53,041 nucleotides of DNA, taken from assembly GCA_024682455.1 (NCBI GenBank), contig JAIKZF010000099.1:1-53041 (forward strand). Direction: 5' to 3'. Below the pieces are notes generated by a model, which saw only the letters and a program-made list of their open reading frames with translations, had not been told where the DNA came from and did no database searches. Source of the stretch: Ruminiclostridium sp. (GTDB lineage Bacteria > Bacillota > Clostridia > Oscillospirales > Ruminococcaceae). Below, piece by piece: positions 42,418 through 51,711 of the stretch. Positions within the stretch are counted from its first letter, which is position 1; each line of letters begins with the position of its first letter. The translations under genes and the position numbers were made by a program.

Positions 42418-43402
42418 ATATCCTTAGTCTTGTTCCTTTTTCGCTTTTTATCTCAAAGGTGTATCCGAGCTCCCCGAGCCTTCTTCTGTTCTCTTTTCTC
42501 TGCCCGGAGACCCTGCTTATGTTAGCCGGGTCGGTGTACACGATGAAACGCGTCCCGCCGAGCCTCTTCATCTCCGCGAGCATATCCCCGTAAAAGATCC
42601 TGCTCTCGGCTATCTCACGGAGCGCCGGGTGATACACTCCGCCCAGCATCTTCGCCTCGACCTCCGCGCTTGCGTGCAGCCCCAGCCTTATCACCGGGAT
42701 CCCCGCCGCTCCGAACATACGCAGCAGCCGCGCGCAGATATCTATGGTCTCATCAAACGTGAACGTCCTGTATTCTCCCGCCTTGTACAGCTCCCCGAGC
42801 CGCGTGCCGTCGAGTATCACCGTCGGGTACACGCGCACGGTGTCCGCTTTCATCGCTATGAAGCGCTCCGCCGTCTCGTAGCAGTATCCGGGCTTGTCGC
42901 CGTACAGCCCGGTCATCATCTGGAGCCCGAGCGAGAATCCGCGCTCACGTATCATCGCCGCGGCGCGCTCCACGTCCTCCGGAGAGTGTCCGCGCTCGTT
43001 CAGCCGCAGGACCTCCGCGTTCATGCTCTGCGCTCCCAGCTCCACCGCGGTCATGCCGTACTCCTCAAGTATACCGAGTATCCGGTCGTCGATGAAATCC
43101 GGGCGGGTCGAGCAGCGTATGCCGGTGTAGACGTCCGGATATCTCCGTACGGCGTCCCGCGCCGCAGTCAGCAGCGAACGCATATACTCTTCTCCGATCC
43201 CCGTGAAGCTCCCGCCGAAGAACGCTATCTCCGCGCGGGTCTCCGTATCACGCAGGTGCGGAGCCTGTCCGGCCAGCAGAGCCGCGACATCCTCAGCGGA
43301 CGGCGGAGCCTGAGCGCCGCTTATCGAGCGCTGGTCGCAGAACGTGCAGCGGTGCGGGCAGCCGTAGTGCGGCACGAACACCGATATGTTAGTCTGTTTC
43401 AT
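42398..43402 (-). CDS. Radical SAM protein, Elp3-like (no GNAT domain)
   Basis: A 334-residue radical SAM enzyme. The cluster motif is HYGCPHRCTFCDQRSI (CxxxCxxC). A Gly-rich AFFGGSFTGIG follows, then STRPDFID and VELGAQSMNAEVL, as in Elp3/YhcC-type proteins. The acetyltransferase half of Elp3 is missing. This subfamily lies next to rnc and smc in many Clostridia; its substrate is unknown, with tRNA modification one possibility. It overlaps rnc by 14 bases. Confidence 0.88.
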   Translation of the reverse strand: MKQTNISVFVPHYGCPHRCTFCDQRSISGAQAPPSAEDVAALLAGQAPHLRDTETRAEIAFFGGSFTGIGEEYMRSLLTAARDAVRRYPDVYTGIRCSTRPDFIDDRILGILEEYGMTAVELGAQSMNAEVLRLNERGHSPEDVERAAAMIRERGFSLGLQMMTGLYGDKPGYCYETAERFIAMKADTVRVYPTVILDGTRLGELYKAGEYRTFTFDETIDICARLLRMFGAAGIPVIRLGLHASAEVEAKMLGGVYHPALREIAESRIFYGDMLAEMKRLGGTRFIVYTDPANISRVSGQRKENRRRLGELGYTFEIKSEKGTRLRIYALQDT

Positions 43403-44063
43403 ATCCCATGAGCGACAGGGCTTCCTTGGCGGCGGCCTGCTCAGCCTCCTTCTTGCTCAGCCCCGAGCCCTCGCCTATCGACTGGCCGTTGAGCAGCACC
43501 CGCGCCGTGAACGTGCGGCAGTGCGCCGCGCCGGTCTCGTCGGTAATGACGTATTCTATGTGCTCCTCGGGGTTGCGCTGGATGACCTCCTGTAAACTGG
43601 TCTTGTAGTCCCCGATTATGAGCTTGTCGCTCTTTATCTGCTCTATGGGAGGCATGAACCGCAGCACGAACTCCGACGCGGCTTCAAGACCGCCGTCGAG
43701 ATATATCGCCGCGATCACGGCCTCGAAAGCGTCCGCGAGGATAGACTTCCTCCCGCGGCCTCCGGTGCTTTCCTCGCCCTTGCCGAGCTTTATGAATCTG
43801 CCGAGCCCTATGCGCTTGGCGAACTTGAACAGCGTGTCCTCACAGACCAGCTTCGCGCGGATCTTCGTCAGCCTGCCCTCCGGCACGTCCAGGGACTCGA
43901 AGAGGTACTTCGATACCACTACCGACAGCACGCTGTCCCCGAGGAACTCCATGCGCTCGTTGCTGCCGTGCTTGCCGTTGACATACGAAGAGTGGGTCAG
44001 GGCGCGCTCGGGATAGACCCGGTTCGCGAAGGTATAGCCTATGGCTTTCTCAAACTCATTCAT
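43389..44063 (-). CDS. rnc: Ribonuclease III
   Basis: A 224-residue double-strand-specific endoribonuclease processing rRNA and mRNA. The start ATG 44063 follows AAAGAGG and gives the usual MNEFEKAIGYTF; ATG 44087 is less likely. The catalytic signature NERMEFLGDSVLS carries Glu39 and Asp43, with the second acidic pair in ILADAFEAVIAAIYLDGG. The dsRNA-binding domain fills the last 70 residues (TSLQEVIQRN, GSGLSKKEAEQAAAKEAL). It overlaps plsX by eight bases; acpP, often between plsX and rnc, is not here. Confidence 0.97.
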   Translation of the reverse strand: MNEFEKAIGYTFANRVYPERALTHSSYVNGKHGSNERMEFLGDSVLSVVVSKYLFESLDVPEGRLTKIRAKLVCEDTLFKFAKRIGLGRFIKLGKGEESTGGRGRKSILADAFEAVIAAIYLDGGLEAASEFVLRFMPPIEQIKSDKLIIGDYKTSLQEVIQRNPEEHIEYVITDETGAAHCRTFTARVLLNGQSIGEGSGLSKKEAEQAAAKEALSLMGYETD

Positions 44064-45084
44064 CTGCAGCCTCTTTCGTCTTTTCACCGACCGCCGCCAG
44101 CGCCGCCGCTATCTGAGCGTTAACGTCCTTCTCGGCGAACTCCTTTGCCTGACGTATCGCGTTCTTGAAGGCGAGAGCGTCGCTGCTGCCGTGAGCCTTG
44201 AACACGGGCTTCGCCGAGCCGAGCAGCGGTGAGCCGCCTACCTCGCGGTAGTCCATCTGCTTCGATATCTTCTTTATTCCCTTCATGGCGAACAGAGCTC
44301 CGATCTTCGCGAAGCCGCCGCCGAATATGTCTTCCTTCAGAGCCTTCTTCATGAACTTGCCCATGCCCTCGACAGCTTTCAGGTAGATGTTCCCCGTGAA
44401 GCCGTCGGTCACGATCACGTCCACGGCTCCGAGGGGCACGTCTCTGCCCTCCACGTTGCCGACGAAGTTGAGGCCCGATCTTTTCAGGAGCTCATAAGCC
44501 CCATGCTCAAGCTCGCGGCCCTTTTCCTCCTCCGCGCCGATGTTCAGAAGTCCCACGCGCGGGCTCTTCACGCCCATTATGCGCTCCATGTAGACCGAGC
44601 CCATGACCGCGAACTGGAGAAGCATCTCCGGGCGGCATTCGGCGTTGGCACCGCCGTCCAGCAGCAGGTAGAGCCCCTCGGTGCTCGGCATTATCGGTAC
44701 GAGCGCCGGGCGCTTGACGCCCTTCAATCTGCCCGTGACCACGGTACCGCCGACTACGATAGCCGCGGTGCTGCCTGCGCTGACGAAAGCGTCAGCCGCG
44801 CCCTCGTTCACGAGAGCAAAAGCCTTTCCCATGGAGCAGCCGGCCTTCGGCTTGCCCTTGCGTATGTCCATGGGGTCGTCCTCTATCCGTATCACGCCCT
44901 CGGCGTGCTCTGTGCTTATGCCTGTCCTGTCGATACCCAGAGCGGCGATGCGTTCGTTTATCTTCGCCTCGTCGCCTGTCAGCACGACCTCGACACCGTA
45001 TTCCTTTATCGCTTCGGCTGCGCCCTTTATAACCTCATCGGGCGCGTTGTCTCCGCCGAAAGCGTCGACCGCTATCCTCATCAT
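44056..45084 (-). CDS. plsX: Phosphate acyltransferase PlsX
   Basis: A 342-residue enzyme making acyl-phosphate from acyl-ACP for phospholipid synthesis. The N-terminus IAVDAFGGDNAPDEVIKGA, ALVNEGAADAFVSAGSTAA and VIVTDGFTGNIYLKAVEGM are family signatures. Two adjacent ATGs are possible; the second (45081) is better spaced from GGGAGG. It overlaps the trmFO stop. Confidence 0.96.
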   Translation of the reverse strand: MMRIAVDAFGGDNAPDEVIKGAAEAIKEYGVEVVLTGDEAKINERIAALGIDRTGISTEHAEGVIRIEDDPMDIRKGKPKAGCSMGKAFALVNEGAADAFVSAGSTAAIVVGGTVVTGRLKGVKRPALVPIMPSTEGLYLLLDGGANAECRPEMLLQFAVMGSVYMERIMGVKSPRVGLLNIGAEEEKGRELEHGAYELLKRSGLNFVGNVEGRDVPLGAVDVIVTDGFTGNIYLKAVEGMGKFMKKALKEDIFGGGFAKIGALFAMKGIKKISKQMDYREVGGSPLLGSAKPVFKAHGSSDALAFKNAIRQAKEFAEKDVNAQIAAALAAVGEKTKEAADE

Positions 45085-46373
45085 ATCCTCCCGATCATAT
45101 CCTTATAGTCGTCTATGCCGCGCTTTGCGAGCGCCGCGTAGCGTTCCTGCTTGTTCTTTATGTGCGTCACGGGCTCCGGCAGCAGTCCCATATTCGCGCC
45201 CATTGGCTGAAAATCGGCGTTCGGCGTGCTGACGTGCAGCGCCAGAGCCCCCGTCATCGAGGTACGCGGCAGAGGCAGAGCCTCCTGCCCGTTCAGCGCC
45301 CGCACTATGTTTATGCCGGCTATTATGCCGCTTGCGGCGCTCTCCGTGTAGCCCTCCACGCCGGTCATCTGACCCGCGAAATATATGTTTTCGCTGCCTT
45401 TGAGCCGGAATCCCCCGTCCAGCAGCACCGGCGAGTTCAGGAACGTGTTTCTGTGCATAACGCCGTACCGCACGAACTCGGCGTTTTCAAGTCCGGGTAT
45501 CATGCCGAACACGCGCTTCTGCTCGCCGAATTTAAGGTTCGTCTGAAAGCCCACGATGTTGTACATCGTGCCGTCCGCGTTCTCCTTGCGGAGCTGCACC
45601 GCGGCGTAAGGCCGTCTGCCCGTGCGCGGGTCGGTGAGACCCACGGGCTTCATGCAGCCGTAGCGCACGCTGTCTATGCCGCGCTTTGCGAGCACCTCGA
45701 CGGGCATACATCCCTCGTAGACCGTCAGATCCTCGAATTCGTGCAGAGGCGCGGTCTCAGCATTCACCAGAGCCTCATAGAACGCCTCATATTCTTCCTT
45801 TGCGAACGGGCAGTTCAGGTAATCCGCGCCGCCCTTATCGTAGCGCGAAGCGAAGAACGCCTTATCCGTGTCTATGCTCTCCGCCGTGACTATCGGAGCA
45901 GCCGCGTCGTAGAAGCTCAGAGCCTTCCCGAGCCGTCCGTATATCTCCGCCGCGAGAGCGTCGGAGGTCAGCGGACCCGTTGCAATGACGGTGTCGCGCT
46001 CCGGGAACTCCGTTACCTCGCGCTCCTCTATGGTGATGCGCGGGTGCGAGCGGAGCTTCGCGGTCACATAATCCGAGAAGTCCCTGCGGTCTACGGCGAG
46101 GGCTCCCCCCGCCCCGACCGCCGTCGCGGCGGCAGCCTCCATGGTCAGCGAGCCCAGCAGCCTCATCTCTTCCTTGAGCATACCCGCCGCGCTGTCAACG
46201 CGGGCGGCTTTGAGGGAATTGCTGCATACCAGCTCCGCAAAGCCGCTGTATCTGTGAGCGGGAGACATCTTCGCGGGCTTCATCTCGACGAGCGTGACAT
46301 CGGCGCCGCGGTTCGCCGCAGCCCATGCCGCCTCGCTCCCCGCGAGCCCCGCTCCTATAACGGTGATCCTCAT
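45081..46373 (-). CDS. trmFO: Folate-dependent tRNA (uracil-54-C5) methyltransferase
   Basis: A 430-residue FAD enzyme that makes ribothymidine at position 54 of tRNA with methylenetetrahydrofolate. The dinucleotide motif GAGLAGSEAAWAAANRGADV starts at residue 7. ELVCSNSLKAARVDSAAGML, FASRYDKGGADYLNCP and the C-terminal GQMTGVEGYTESAASGI are diagnostic. Its ATG overlaps topA by four bases. Confidence 0.97.
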   Translation of the reverse strand: MRITVIGAGLAGSEAAWAAANRGADVTLVEMKPAKMSPAHRYSGFAELVCSNSLKAARVDSAAGMLKEEMRLLGSLTMEAAAATAVGAGGALAVDRRDFSDYVTAKLRSHPRITIEEREVTEFPERDTVIATGPLTSDALAAEIYGRLGKALSFYDAAAPIVTAESIDTDKAFFASRYDKGGADYLNCPFAKEEYEAFYEALVNAETAPLHEFEDLTVYEGCMPVEVLAKRGIDSVRYGCMKPVGLTDPRTGRRPYAAVQLRKENADGTMYNIVGFQTNLKFGEQKRVFGMIPGLENAEFVRYGVMHRNTFLNSPVLLDGGFRLKGSENIYFAGQMTGVEGYTESAASGIIAGINIVRALNGQEALPLPRTSMTGALALHVSTPNADFQPMGANMGLLPEPVTHIKNKQERYAALAKRGIDDYKDMIGRI

Positions 46374-48457
46374 TCCTTTTCGCCGCTGTCGGCCTCATAG
46401 CCGCAGCCTTCCTTCGCGCAGTAGACCTTGCCCTTTCTGCCGGACTTCTTGAACATGGTCGCGCCGCACTTGGGACATTTGTCCGGCACAGGCGTATCCC
46501 ACGTCATATAGCCGCAGTTCTGGTAGTCCTCGCAGCCGAAGAACGGCTTGCCTTTCTTGCTCTTGCGGGCGAGCATACGCTTGCCGCACTTTGGGCAGCT
46601 GCCGCCGGTCTCGGTCACTATCTTGCGTGTATTCGTGCACTCCGGGAAGCCCTCGCAGCCGAGGAATTTCCCGTAGGGTCCTATCTTTATCACCATGCGA
46701 CGGCCGCATTTCTCGCAGATTATATCGGTGGGCTCGTTCGGCACCTTTACGCGCTTGCCCTCCATATCGTGCTCCGCCTTTTCGAGAGTCACGGCAAAGT
46801 CGCCGTAGAAGTCCTTCAGGACTTCGTACCACTGCTCCTTGCCCTCCTCCACCTTATCGAGGTCTCCCTCCATCTGCGCGGTGAACTTGGTATCGACTAT
46901 ATTCTCGAAATGCTCCTTAAGCAGCTCCGTGATGACGTCGCCGAGAGGTGTGGGTTTCAGCTGCTTCTGCTCGCGCTCGACATAGTGGCGGTCGAGTATG
47001 GTAGTGATCGTCGGCGCGTAGGTGGACGGACGTCCGATGCCGTTCTCCTCCAGCGCCTTGATGAGCGTAGCCTCGGTGTAGCGCGGAGGCGGCTGCGTGA
47101 AGTGCTGGTTCCCCAGCAGCGACATCACGGTAAGCTTCTCGTCCTTTGTCAGCTTCGGTATAGCGCCTCCCTCTTCGTCGGCGCTGTCAGAGGCTTCCTC
47201 GTAAAGCTTCGTGAAGCCGTCGAACTTGACGGTGAAGCCCGTTGTCTTGAACAGGCAGTTCCCCGCCGCTATATCTATCACAGCCGAGTCAAGAAGAGCG
47301 TTCTCCATCTGGCTCGCCATGAATCTCTCCCAGATAAGCTTGTAGAGCTTGTACTGGTCGGAGGTGAGGCTGGACTTCACCTCGTCGGGCAGTATGTCTA
47401 TCGTCGAGGGGCGTATCGCCTCATGCGCGTCCTGCGAATTGCTGCGGGACTTGTAGATGCGCGGCTTCGCGGGGAGGTATTCCTCGCCGAAGCGCTGCTT
47501 TATCATCTCGGCTGCCGCTCTCTGCGCTTCCTCGGAAACGCGCAGGCTGTCCGTTCTCATATAGGTTATCAGACCCACGGCTCCGCGTCCCTCGATCTCA
47601 ACGCCCTCATAGAGCTCCTGAGCCGCCTTCATCGTTCTTCTCGCGTTGAACGAGAGTCTGCGGGAAGCCTCCTGCTGGAGGGTCGAGGTCGTGAACGGAG
47701 GCGCGGGCTGCTTCTTGCGCACCGATTTCTTTACGGCGGACACTATGAAGTCCTTGTCCTTAAGGTACGCGAGCACCTTGTCGGCTTCCTCCTTCGTTTT
47801 CAGCTCCGCCTTCTTGCCGTCTATCTCCGCCAGCCTTGACGGGAACTGCTTCTTCGACGCGGTGCCGTGGAGCTTCGCGTCCACAGTCCAGTATTCCTGG
47901 CTCTCGAACGCCTTGATCTCGTTCTCGCGGTCGACTATCAGCCGCACAGCCACGGACTGAACGCGTCCCGCCGATAGGCCCCTGCGCACCTTCTTCCAGA
48001 GGAACGGGCTCAGCTTATAGCCCACGATGCGGTCGAGTATGCGCCTTGCCTGCTGTGCGTTGACAAGATCCATATCTATGCTTCTCGGCGCGGACATACC
48101 GTTCTGTATGCCCGTTTTCGTTATCTCGCTGAACGTCACTCTGATAGGCTTGCTGCCGTCGAGCTTGAGAACATGGGCAAGATGCCACGATATCGCTTCA
48201 CCCTCGCGGTCCGGGTCGGTCGCGAGATAAACTGTGCCGGACTTCGCGGCCTGAGCCTTGAGCTCCTTTATCAGCGCCGATTTCTCGCGCTTGTTCTCGT
48301 ACTGCGGCTCAAAGTTGTTCTCGATATCCACGCCGAGCTTCGACTTCGGCAGGTCGCGGATATGACCCACGGACGCCACCACGTCGAAATCCTTGCCGAG
48401 ATATTTTTTGATCGTTTTCGCCTTTGCCGGCGACTCAACAATTACTAAATCGGACAA
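46370..48457 (-). CDS. topA: DNA topoisomerase I
   Basis: A 695-residue type IA topoisomerase that relaxes negative supercoils. It begins at TTG 48457, with AGG nine bases upstream, giving SDLVIVESPAKAKTIKKYLG. The TOPRIM acids are Glu8 and ATDPDREGE (Asp81, Asp83, Glu85). The active-site tyrosine is Tyr299 in GLITYMRTDS. The C-terminus carries three zinc fingers (CEKCGRRM, CPKCGKRM and CPKCGATM units). trmH lies 17 bp upstream, so both may share a transcript. Confidence 0.98.
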   Translation of the reverse strand: MSDLVIVESPAKAKTIKKYLGKDFDVVASVGHIRDLPKSKLGVDIENNFEPQYENKREKSALIKELKAQAAKSGTVYLATDPDREGEAISWHLAHVLKLDGSKPIRVTFSEITKTGIQNGMSAPRSIDMDLVNAQQARRILDRIVGYKLSPFLWKKVRRGLSAGRVQSVAVRLIVDRENEIKAFESQEYWTVDAKLHGTASKKQFPSRLAEIDGKKAELKTKEEADKVLAYLKDKDFIVSAVKKSVRKKQPAPPFTTSTLQQEASRRLSFNARRTMKAAQELYEGVEIEGRGAVGLITYMRTDSLRVSEEAQRAAAEMIKQRFGEEYLPAKPRIYKSRSNSQDAHEAIRPSTIDILPDEVKSSLTSDQYKLYKLIWERFMASQMENALLDSAVIDIAAGNCLFKTTGFTVKFDGFTKLYEEASDSADEEGGAIPKLTKDEKLTVMSLLGNQHFTQPPPRYTEATLIKALEENGIGRPSTYAPTITTILDRHYVEREQKQLKPTPLGDVITELLKEHFENIVDTKFTAQMEGDLDKVEEGKEQWYEVLKDFYGDFAVTLEKAEHDMEGKRVKVPNEPTDIICEKCGRRMVIKIGPYGKFLGCEGFPECTNTRKIVTETGGSCPKCGKRMLARKSKKGKPFFGCEDYQNCGYMTWDTPVPDKCPKCGATMFKKSGRKGKVYCAKEGCGYEADSGEKE

Positions 48458-48474
48458 TTTAAAGACCTATCCTT

Positions 48475-49236
48475 TCATTTCCTTCTCATCTCATTGCAGA
48501 ATATCGCCGCCGCTATCGCCGCGTTGAGTGATTCCGCGTTCCTTATCGGTATATATATATCCTCGTCCGCGGAATTTATTACCTCCGCTGAAACGCCGCT
48601 GCCCTCGTTGCCGATAACTACGGCGCATTTCCCCGAAAGCACGGCTTCGTCTATGCTACGGGCTTTTTCGTTCAGCACGGCGGCGTACACCCTGTAGCCG
48701 TCCGCCTGCAGCCCCGCGATGAAGCAGGGAAGCGGAGCGACCGTGACGGGCAGCCTGAACAGGCTCCCCATAGCGCCGCGCACGACCTTCGGCGACCATA
48801 TATCCGCGCAGTCCGGCGAGAGCACGACTCCGCCCATGCCGAGAGCCTCGGCCGTGCGTATCACCGTGCCGACGTTGCCGGCGTCCTGAAGCCCGTCGAG
48901 CAGTATCAGTCCGTCCCCCGCGGGAACGAACTCCCGCCGCGGGATCTCCGCGGTAACGAACACGCCCTGCGGGGACTTCGTATCGGCTATATAGTCTCCG
49001 AGCTCGTCGGTGATCGTTATATGCTCCAGCCGTTCTCCGAGCTCCGGGTATCTGCGCTCAGCCGTTTCCGTCATGAACGCCGCCGCAAGCCTCAGCCCAG
49101 CGCTCAGGGCTTCCTCGCAGAGCCGCACGCCCTCGATGTTGAACCTGCCCTCGCGCTCACGGCATTTCCGGTCGCGGTCAAGCTCGCGGTAGGCGGCGAG
49201 CGCCTGATTTTTTCTTGATGTTATAAGCATTGACAT
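48475..49236 (-). CDS. TrmH/SpoU-family RNA 2'-O-methyltransferase
   Basis: A 253-residue SPOUT methyltransferase with an N-terminal substrate-binding domain. Motif 1 is LDGLQDAGNVGTVIRTAEAL, motif 2 is AVVIGNEGSGVSAEV and motif 3 is IPIRNAESLNAAIAAAI. It methylates a ribose in rRNA or tRNA; the exact site is unknown. No RBS is visible before ATG 49236 or the ATG two codons later, and the start overlaps a divergent plus-strand promoter. Confidence 0.92.
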   Translation of the reverse strand: MSMLITSRKNQALAAYRELDRDRKCREREGRFNIEGVRLCEEALSAGLRLAAAFMTETAERRYPELGERLEHITITDELGDYIADTKSPQGVFVTAEIPRREFVPAGDGLILLDGLQDAGNVGTVIRTAEALGMGGVVLSPDCADIWSPKVVRGAMGSLFRLPVTVAPLPCFIAGLQADGYRVYAAVLNEKARSIDEAVLSGKCAVVIGNEGSGVSAEVINSADEDIYIPIRNAESLNAAIAAAIFCNEMRRK

Positions 49237-49258
49237 TGATCGTTTTATGTGCTAAAAT
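49230..49258 (+). promoter_or_regulatory. Plus-strand promoter for the membrane protein at 49291
   Basis: TTGACA (49230-49235), 17-nt spacer, TAAAAT (49253-49258) with TG one base before the -10. It shows that the coding start cannot be at the earlier TTG at 49249 and supports ATG 49291. Confidence 0.8.
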
Positions 49259-49290
49259 TAACGTATATTCTGAAATTTGAGGGTGATCGG

Positions 49291-50235
49291 ATGTTTTCGG
49301 AACTTTCCCTTATAGCCGCCGAAGCGGGGCTTTCGTACTCCGACGGGGACAATGCCCTGTGCGGGAAGAAGCGCGGCTTCGGCGTGACCGTCTCCGACAG
49401 GGACGGACGCTACATCGTCGATATATTCTGCGAAGAGCCCGGCGCCCGGAAAGTGGACATCGTCTCTCTTATAAACAGTCTCGGTGAAGGCTTACCCAAA
49501 AATACGCTCCTGTCGCAGTCCCTCGGACATGAGACCGTTACCGTCGTACTCGGCGGGTACAGTCTTTTGCAGGAGAATGCCGTTTATCTTATAGAATTCT
49601 TGGATAAGCTTACCGACGGGCTGTCGGCGCTCGGTATCGCAGGAAAGCCGTACCGCTTCTTCGCAGAGGATACTCCTCCCGAAGCGAAGCCGGCGGCGGA
49701 TGTAAAGCGCGTGAAGCTCGGCTTCGACCTGCGCAGCGTGCTCGGCATCGCGGGCGCCGTTGTCGGCGCGGCGGCGATGGTCGTCATCGCGGTGCTGCTC
49801 GTCAACGTCAAGGCTGAGACCGACGCGTTCGGGCTTTCGACGGAGATCTCGGCATATATCCTTTCCGGTCTCACCGCGGCAGTCGTTTTCGCGGATTATC
49901 GGTTCCTCGCGCGCAAGCTGGACGCGTGCGGCGTGATGATATGTCCGGTGCTGACCCTGGCGGCGGTGATACTGTCGGGGCTCGGCGCGGGCGTGAAGGC
50001 TCTCGCTCAGCTCAGCGGCGCAGGCTTTATGACCGCGCTGCGGGAATATCCCGCGTATCTTGCCTCCGCTCCGGAGATCGACGGCTTCGTCATGGGCTAC
50101 ATCACGCGCGGGACGGTGCTCGCGGCAGTTGCGTGCGTGGCTCTGTGCGTGCTGTATTTCAGCCGTCACCCCGACGAGACCGTGCTTTCCGAAAAGGTCA
50201 TCGCCGACAGCTCCGGCGCACCGGAAAAGCGGTGA
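49291..50235 (+). CDS. Membrane protein, unknown
   Basis: A 314-residue protein, the only plus-strand gene in the right half. The start ATG 49291 follows GAGGGTGAT. The first 145 residues look soluble (alpha/beta, with SLINSLGEGLPKNTLLSQS). Four membrane helices then lie at about 155-175, 190-208, 220-240 and 278-298. The tail is short and polar. No family is recognised. It is expressed alone from its promoter and ends at a bidirectional terminator shared with rplT. Confidence 0.72.
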   Translation: MFSELSLIAAEAGLSYSDGDNALCGKKRGFGVTVSDRDGRYIVDIFCEEPGARKVDIVSLINSLGEGLPKNTLLSQSLGHETVTVVLGGYSLLQENAVYLIEFLDKLTDGLSALGIAGKPYRFFAEDTPPEAKPAADVKRVKLGFDLRSVLGIAGAVVGAAAMVVIAVLLVNVKAETDAFGLSTEISAYILSGLTAAVVFADYRFLARKLDACGVMICPVLTLAAVILSGLGAGVKALAQLSGAGFMTALREYPAYLASAPEIDGFVMGYITRGTVLAAVACVALCVLYFSRHPDETVLSEKVIADSSGAPEKR

Positions 50236-50259
50236 ATCAAGACCCCGTATAATGCGAAA

Positions 50260-50300
50260 ATATCACGCCCGCACGCGCGCGGACGTGATATATCTTTTTT
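50260..50300. terminator. Bidirectional terminator between converging genes
   Basis: ATATCACG (50260-50267) pairs with CGTGATAT (50284-50291), with an inner CCGC/GCGG stem. TCTTTTTTC follows on the plus strand and TTTTCG on the minus strand, so it can stop both the 49291 gene and rplT. Confidence 0.85.
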
Positions 50301-50301
50301 C

Positions 50302-50655
50302 TTAAAGAGCAGCCTTTGCCTTATCGCAAAGAGCCGTGAAGCCCGCTGCGTCGTTGATAGCTATTTCGGAGAGCATCTTGCGGTTGAGCGAGATGTCAGC
50401 CTTCTTGAGACCGTTGATAAAGGTCGAGTAGTTCATGCCGTTGAGCTTGCAGGCAGCGGATATTCTTGTTATCCAGAGCTTTCTGAAATCTCTCTTCTTG
50501 AGTCTTCTGCTGATGTAAGCGTACTGACCGCTCTTCCACACGGCTTCCTTCGCTGTTTTGAAGAGCTTGCTCTTACCGCCCCAATAGCCCTTTGCGAGCT
50601 TTAATGTCTTATTTCTTCTTTTGCGCGTAGCTAAAGCGCCTTTTACACGTGCCAT
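50302..50655 (-). CDS. rplT: 50S ribosomal protein L20
   Basis: A 117-residue basic r-protein, an early-assembly protein of the 50S subunit and, in Bacillus, the repressor of its own operon. It begins [20 protein letters not shown] and has [20 protein letters not shown] near residue 75. GGAGGAAC precedes ATG 50655. The infC leader with a terminator upstream fits L20 autoregulation. Confidence 0.98.
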   Translation of the reverse strand: MARVKGALATRKRRNKTLKLAKGYWGGKSKLFKTAKEAVWKSGQYAYISRRLKKRDFRKLWITRISAACKLNGMNYSTFINGLKKADISLNRKMLSEIAINDAAGFTALCDKAKAAL

Positions 50656-50677
50656 CGTTTGTTCCTCCTGTTATCAA

Positions 50678-50884
50678 TCAGTTTGCGTAGGGCATAAGTG
50701 CCTTGATCTCAGCGACATTGGTCTTGTCGGAATAGCCTGCCGCACGGTTGATCCTCTTGCGCTTGGTAGCCTTCTGTGTCAGTCTGTGGCGGCGGTTCGT
50801 ACGCTGGTACTTGATCTTTCCGGTAGCTGTAAACTTAAAGCGCTTCTTGGCACCGCTGTGAGTTTTGATCTTGTTCTTTGCCAT
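50678..50884 (-). CDS. rpmI: 50S ribosomal protein L35
   Basis: A 68-residue basic r-protein, beginning [20 protein letters not shown], with the conserved [12 protein letters not shown]. Its ends are 22 bp before rplT and 17 bp after infC. GGAGGACC precedes ATG 50884. Confidence 0.98.
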   Translation of the reverse strand: MAKNKIKTHSGAKKRFKFTATGKIKYQRTNRRHRLTQKATKRKRINRAAGYSDKTNVAEIKALMPYAN

Positions 50885-50901
50885 TTTCTGGTCCTCCTTG
50901 A

Positions 50902-51474
50902 TTATTCTTCGCCGTCGGCGCCCGCCTCGGCGTTTTTTGCTTTTTTCTGTGAAGCCTGCTGGCTCTTCGGGGAAATGACCACCATATAGTTTCTTCCCTC
51001 AAGCACCGCGGGCTTGTCTGTACTGCCGTATTCAGCGCAGGCATCCACGAATTTCTTCATCAGATCCTCACCGAGGTTCATATGCGACATTTCTCTGGCT
51101 CTTCTGAAACGCACGCGCAGCTTCACCTTATCGCCGCCCTTCAGGAATTTAACAGCCTGATTCACCTTGGTATTGAAATCGTTGGTGTCGATGTTCAAGG
51201 ACATCTGTATCTCCTTGAGCTCAGCCTGTTTCTGGTTCTTGCGGGCTTCCTTCTCGCGCTTTGACTGCTCGAAGCGGTACTTGCCGTAATTCATGATGCG
51301 GCATACGGGCGGATTTCCCTGCGGTGCGATGAGCACGAGGTCAAGCTCCTCATCCTCCGCTTTTGCGAGCGCGTCCGCGGACGACATGATACCGAGCTGT
51401 TCGCCCTCCGGTCCGATGACTCTGACTTCCTTTTCGCGAATCTCATCGTTGATGAGCATATCCTTTTTGCTGAT
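50902..51474 (-). CDS. infC: Translation initiation factor IF-3 (probable AUC start)
   Basis: IF-3, which keeps ribosomal subunits apart and checks the initiator codon. The N-terminal domain is [19 protein letters not shown], aligning with the Bacillus protein that starts MISKDFIINEQIR from an AUU codon. The C-terminal domain has [35 protein letters not shown] and [10 protein letters not shown]. The best start is ATC 51474, eight bases after GGGAG. A GTG at 51483 would be one base from that RBS. A rare AUC/AUU start permits IF-3 to repress its own translation. A leader terminator lies upstream. Confidence 0.93.
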   Translation of the reverse strand: MSKKDMLINDEIREKEVRVIGPEGEQLGIMSSADALAKAEDEELDLVLIAPQGNPPVCRIMNYGKYRFEQSKREKEARKNQKQAELKEIQMSLNIDTNDFNTKVNQAVKFLKGGDKVKLRVRFRRAREMSHMNLGEDLMKKFVDACAEYGSTDKPAVLEGRNYMVVISPKSQQASQKKAKNAEAGADGEE

Positions 51475-51505
51475 GGTGTACACTCCCTTTCACTCTAAAA
51501 GCCAA

Positions 51506-51607
51506 ACAAAAAGACGCAGGTCTCACCCGCGTCTATACGATCCGACAATTATTCCGCAGATCTTATAAACAACCGCGCCCGACTGCCTCAAAGCGTCGGC
51601 GGGTGAG
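51506..51607 (-). promoter_or_regulatory. infC-rpmI-rplT leader with terminator/antiterminator
   Basis: On the minus strand the hairpin AGACGC...GCGTCT (51534-51529, 51517-51512) is followed by TTTTTG, a terminator before infC. Its loop side GCGGGTGAG (51530-51522) is perfectly complementary to CTCACCCGC (51607-51599) upstream, so an alternative long-range pairing could prevent termination. This fits an L20-controlled leader as described for low-GC Gram-positives. Confidence 0.75.
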
Positions 51608-51641
51608 AGTTTCTCTTCTTTCTGTTTATAATACGTTCGTT

Positions 51642-51670
51642 ATTATACAACATTATTTTCCGTTTGTCAA
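51642..51670 (-). promoter_or_regulatory. Promoter of infC-rpmI-rplT
   Basis: Minus-strand TTGACA (51670-51665), 17-nt spacer, TATAAT (51647-51642): full consensus. The leader to infC is about 160 nt. Confidence 0.9.
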
Positions 51671-51711
51671 GGGGTTTACGAAATTTTTTCCGTATTCCGG
51701 CGAAAAGAGCG

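Noticed and set aside
49249-49290. Earlier TTG start for the membrane protein at 49291
   Set aside because: It lies upstream of the predicted transcription start within the promoter.
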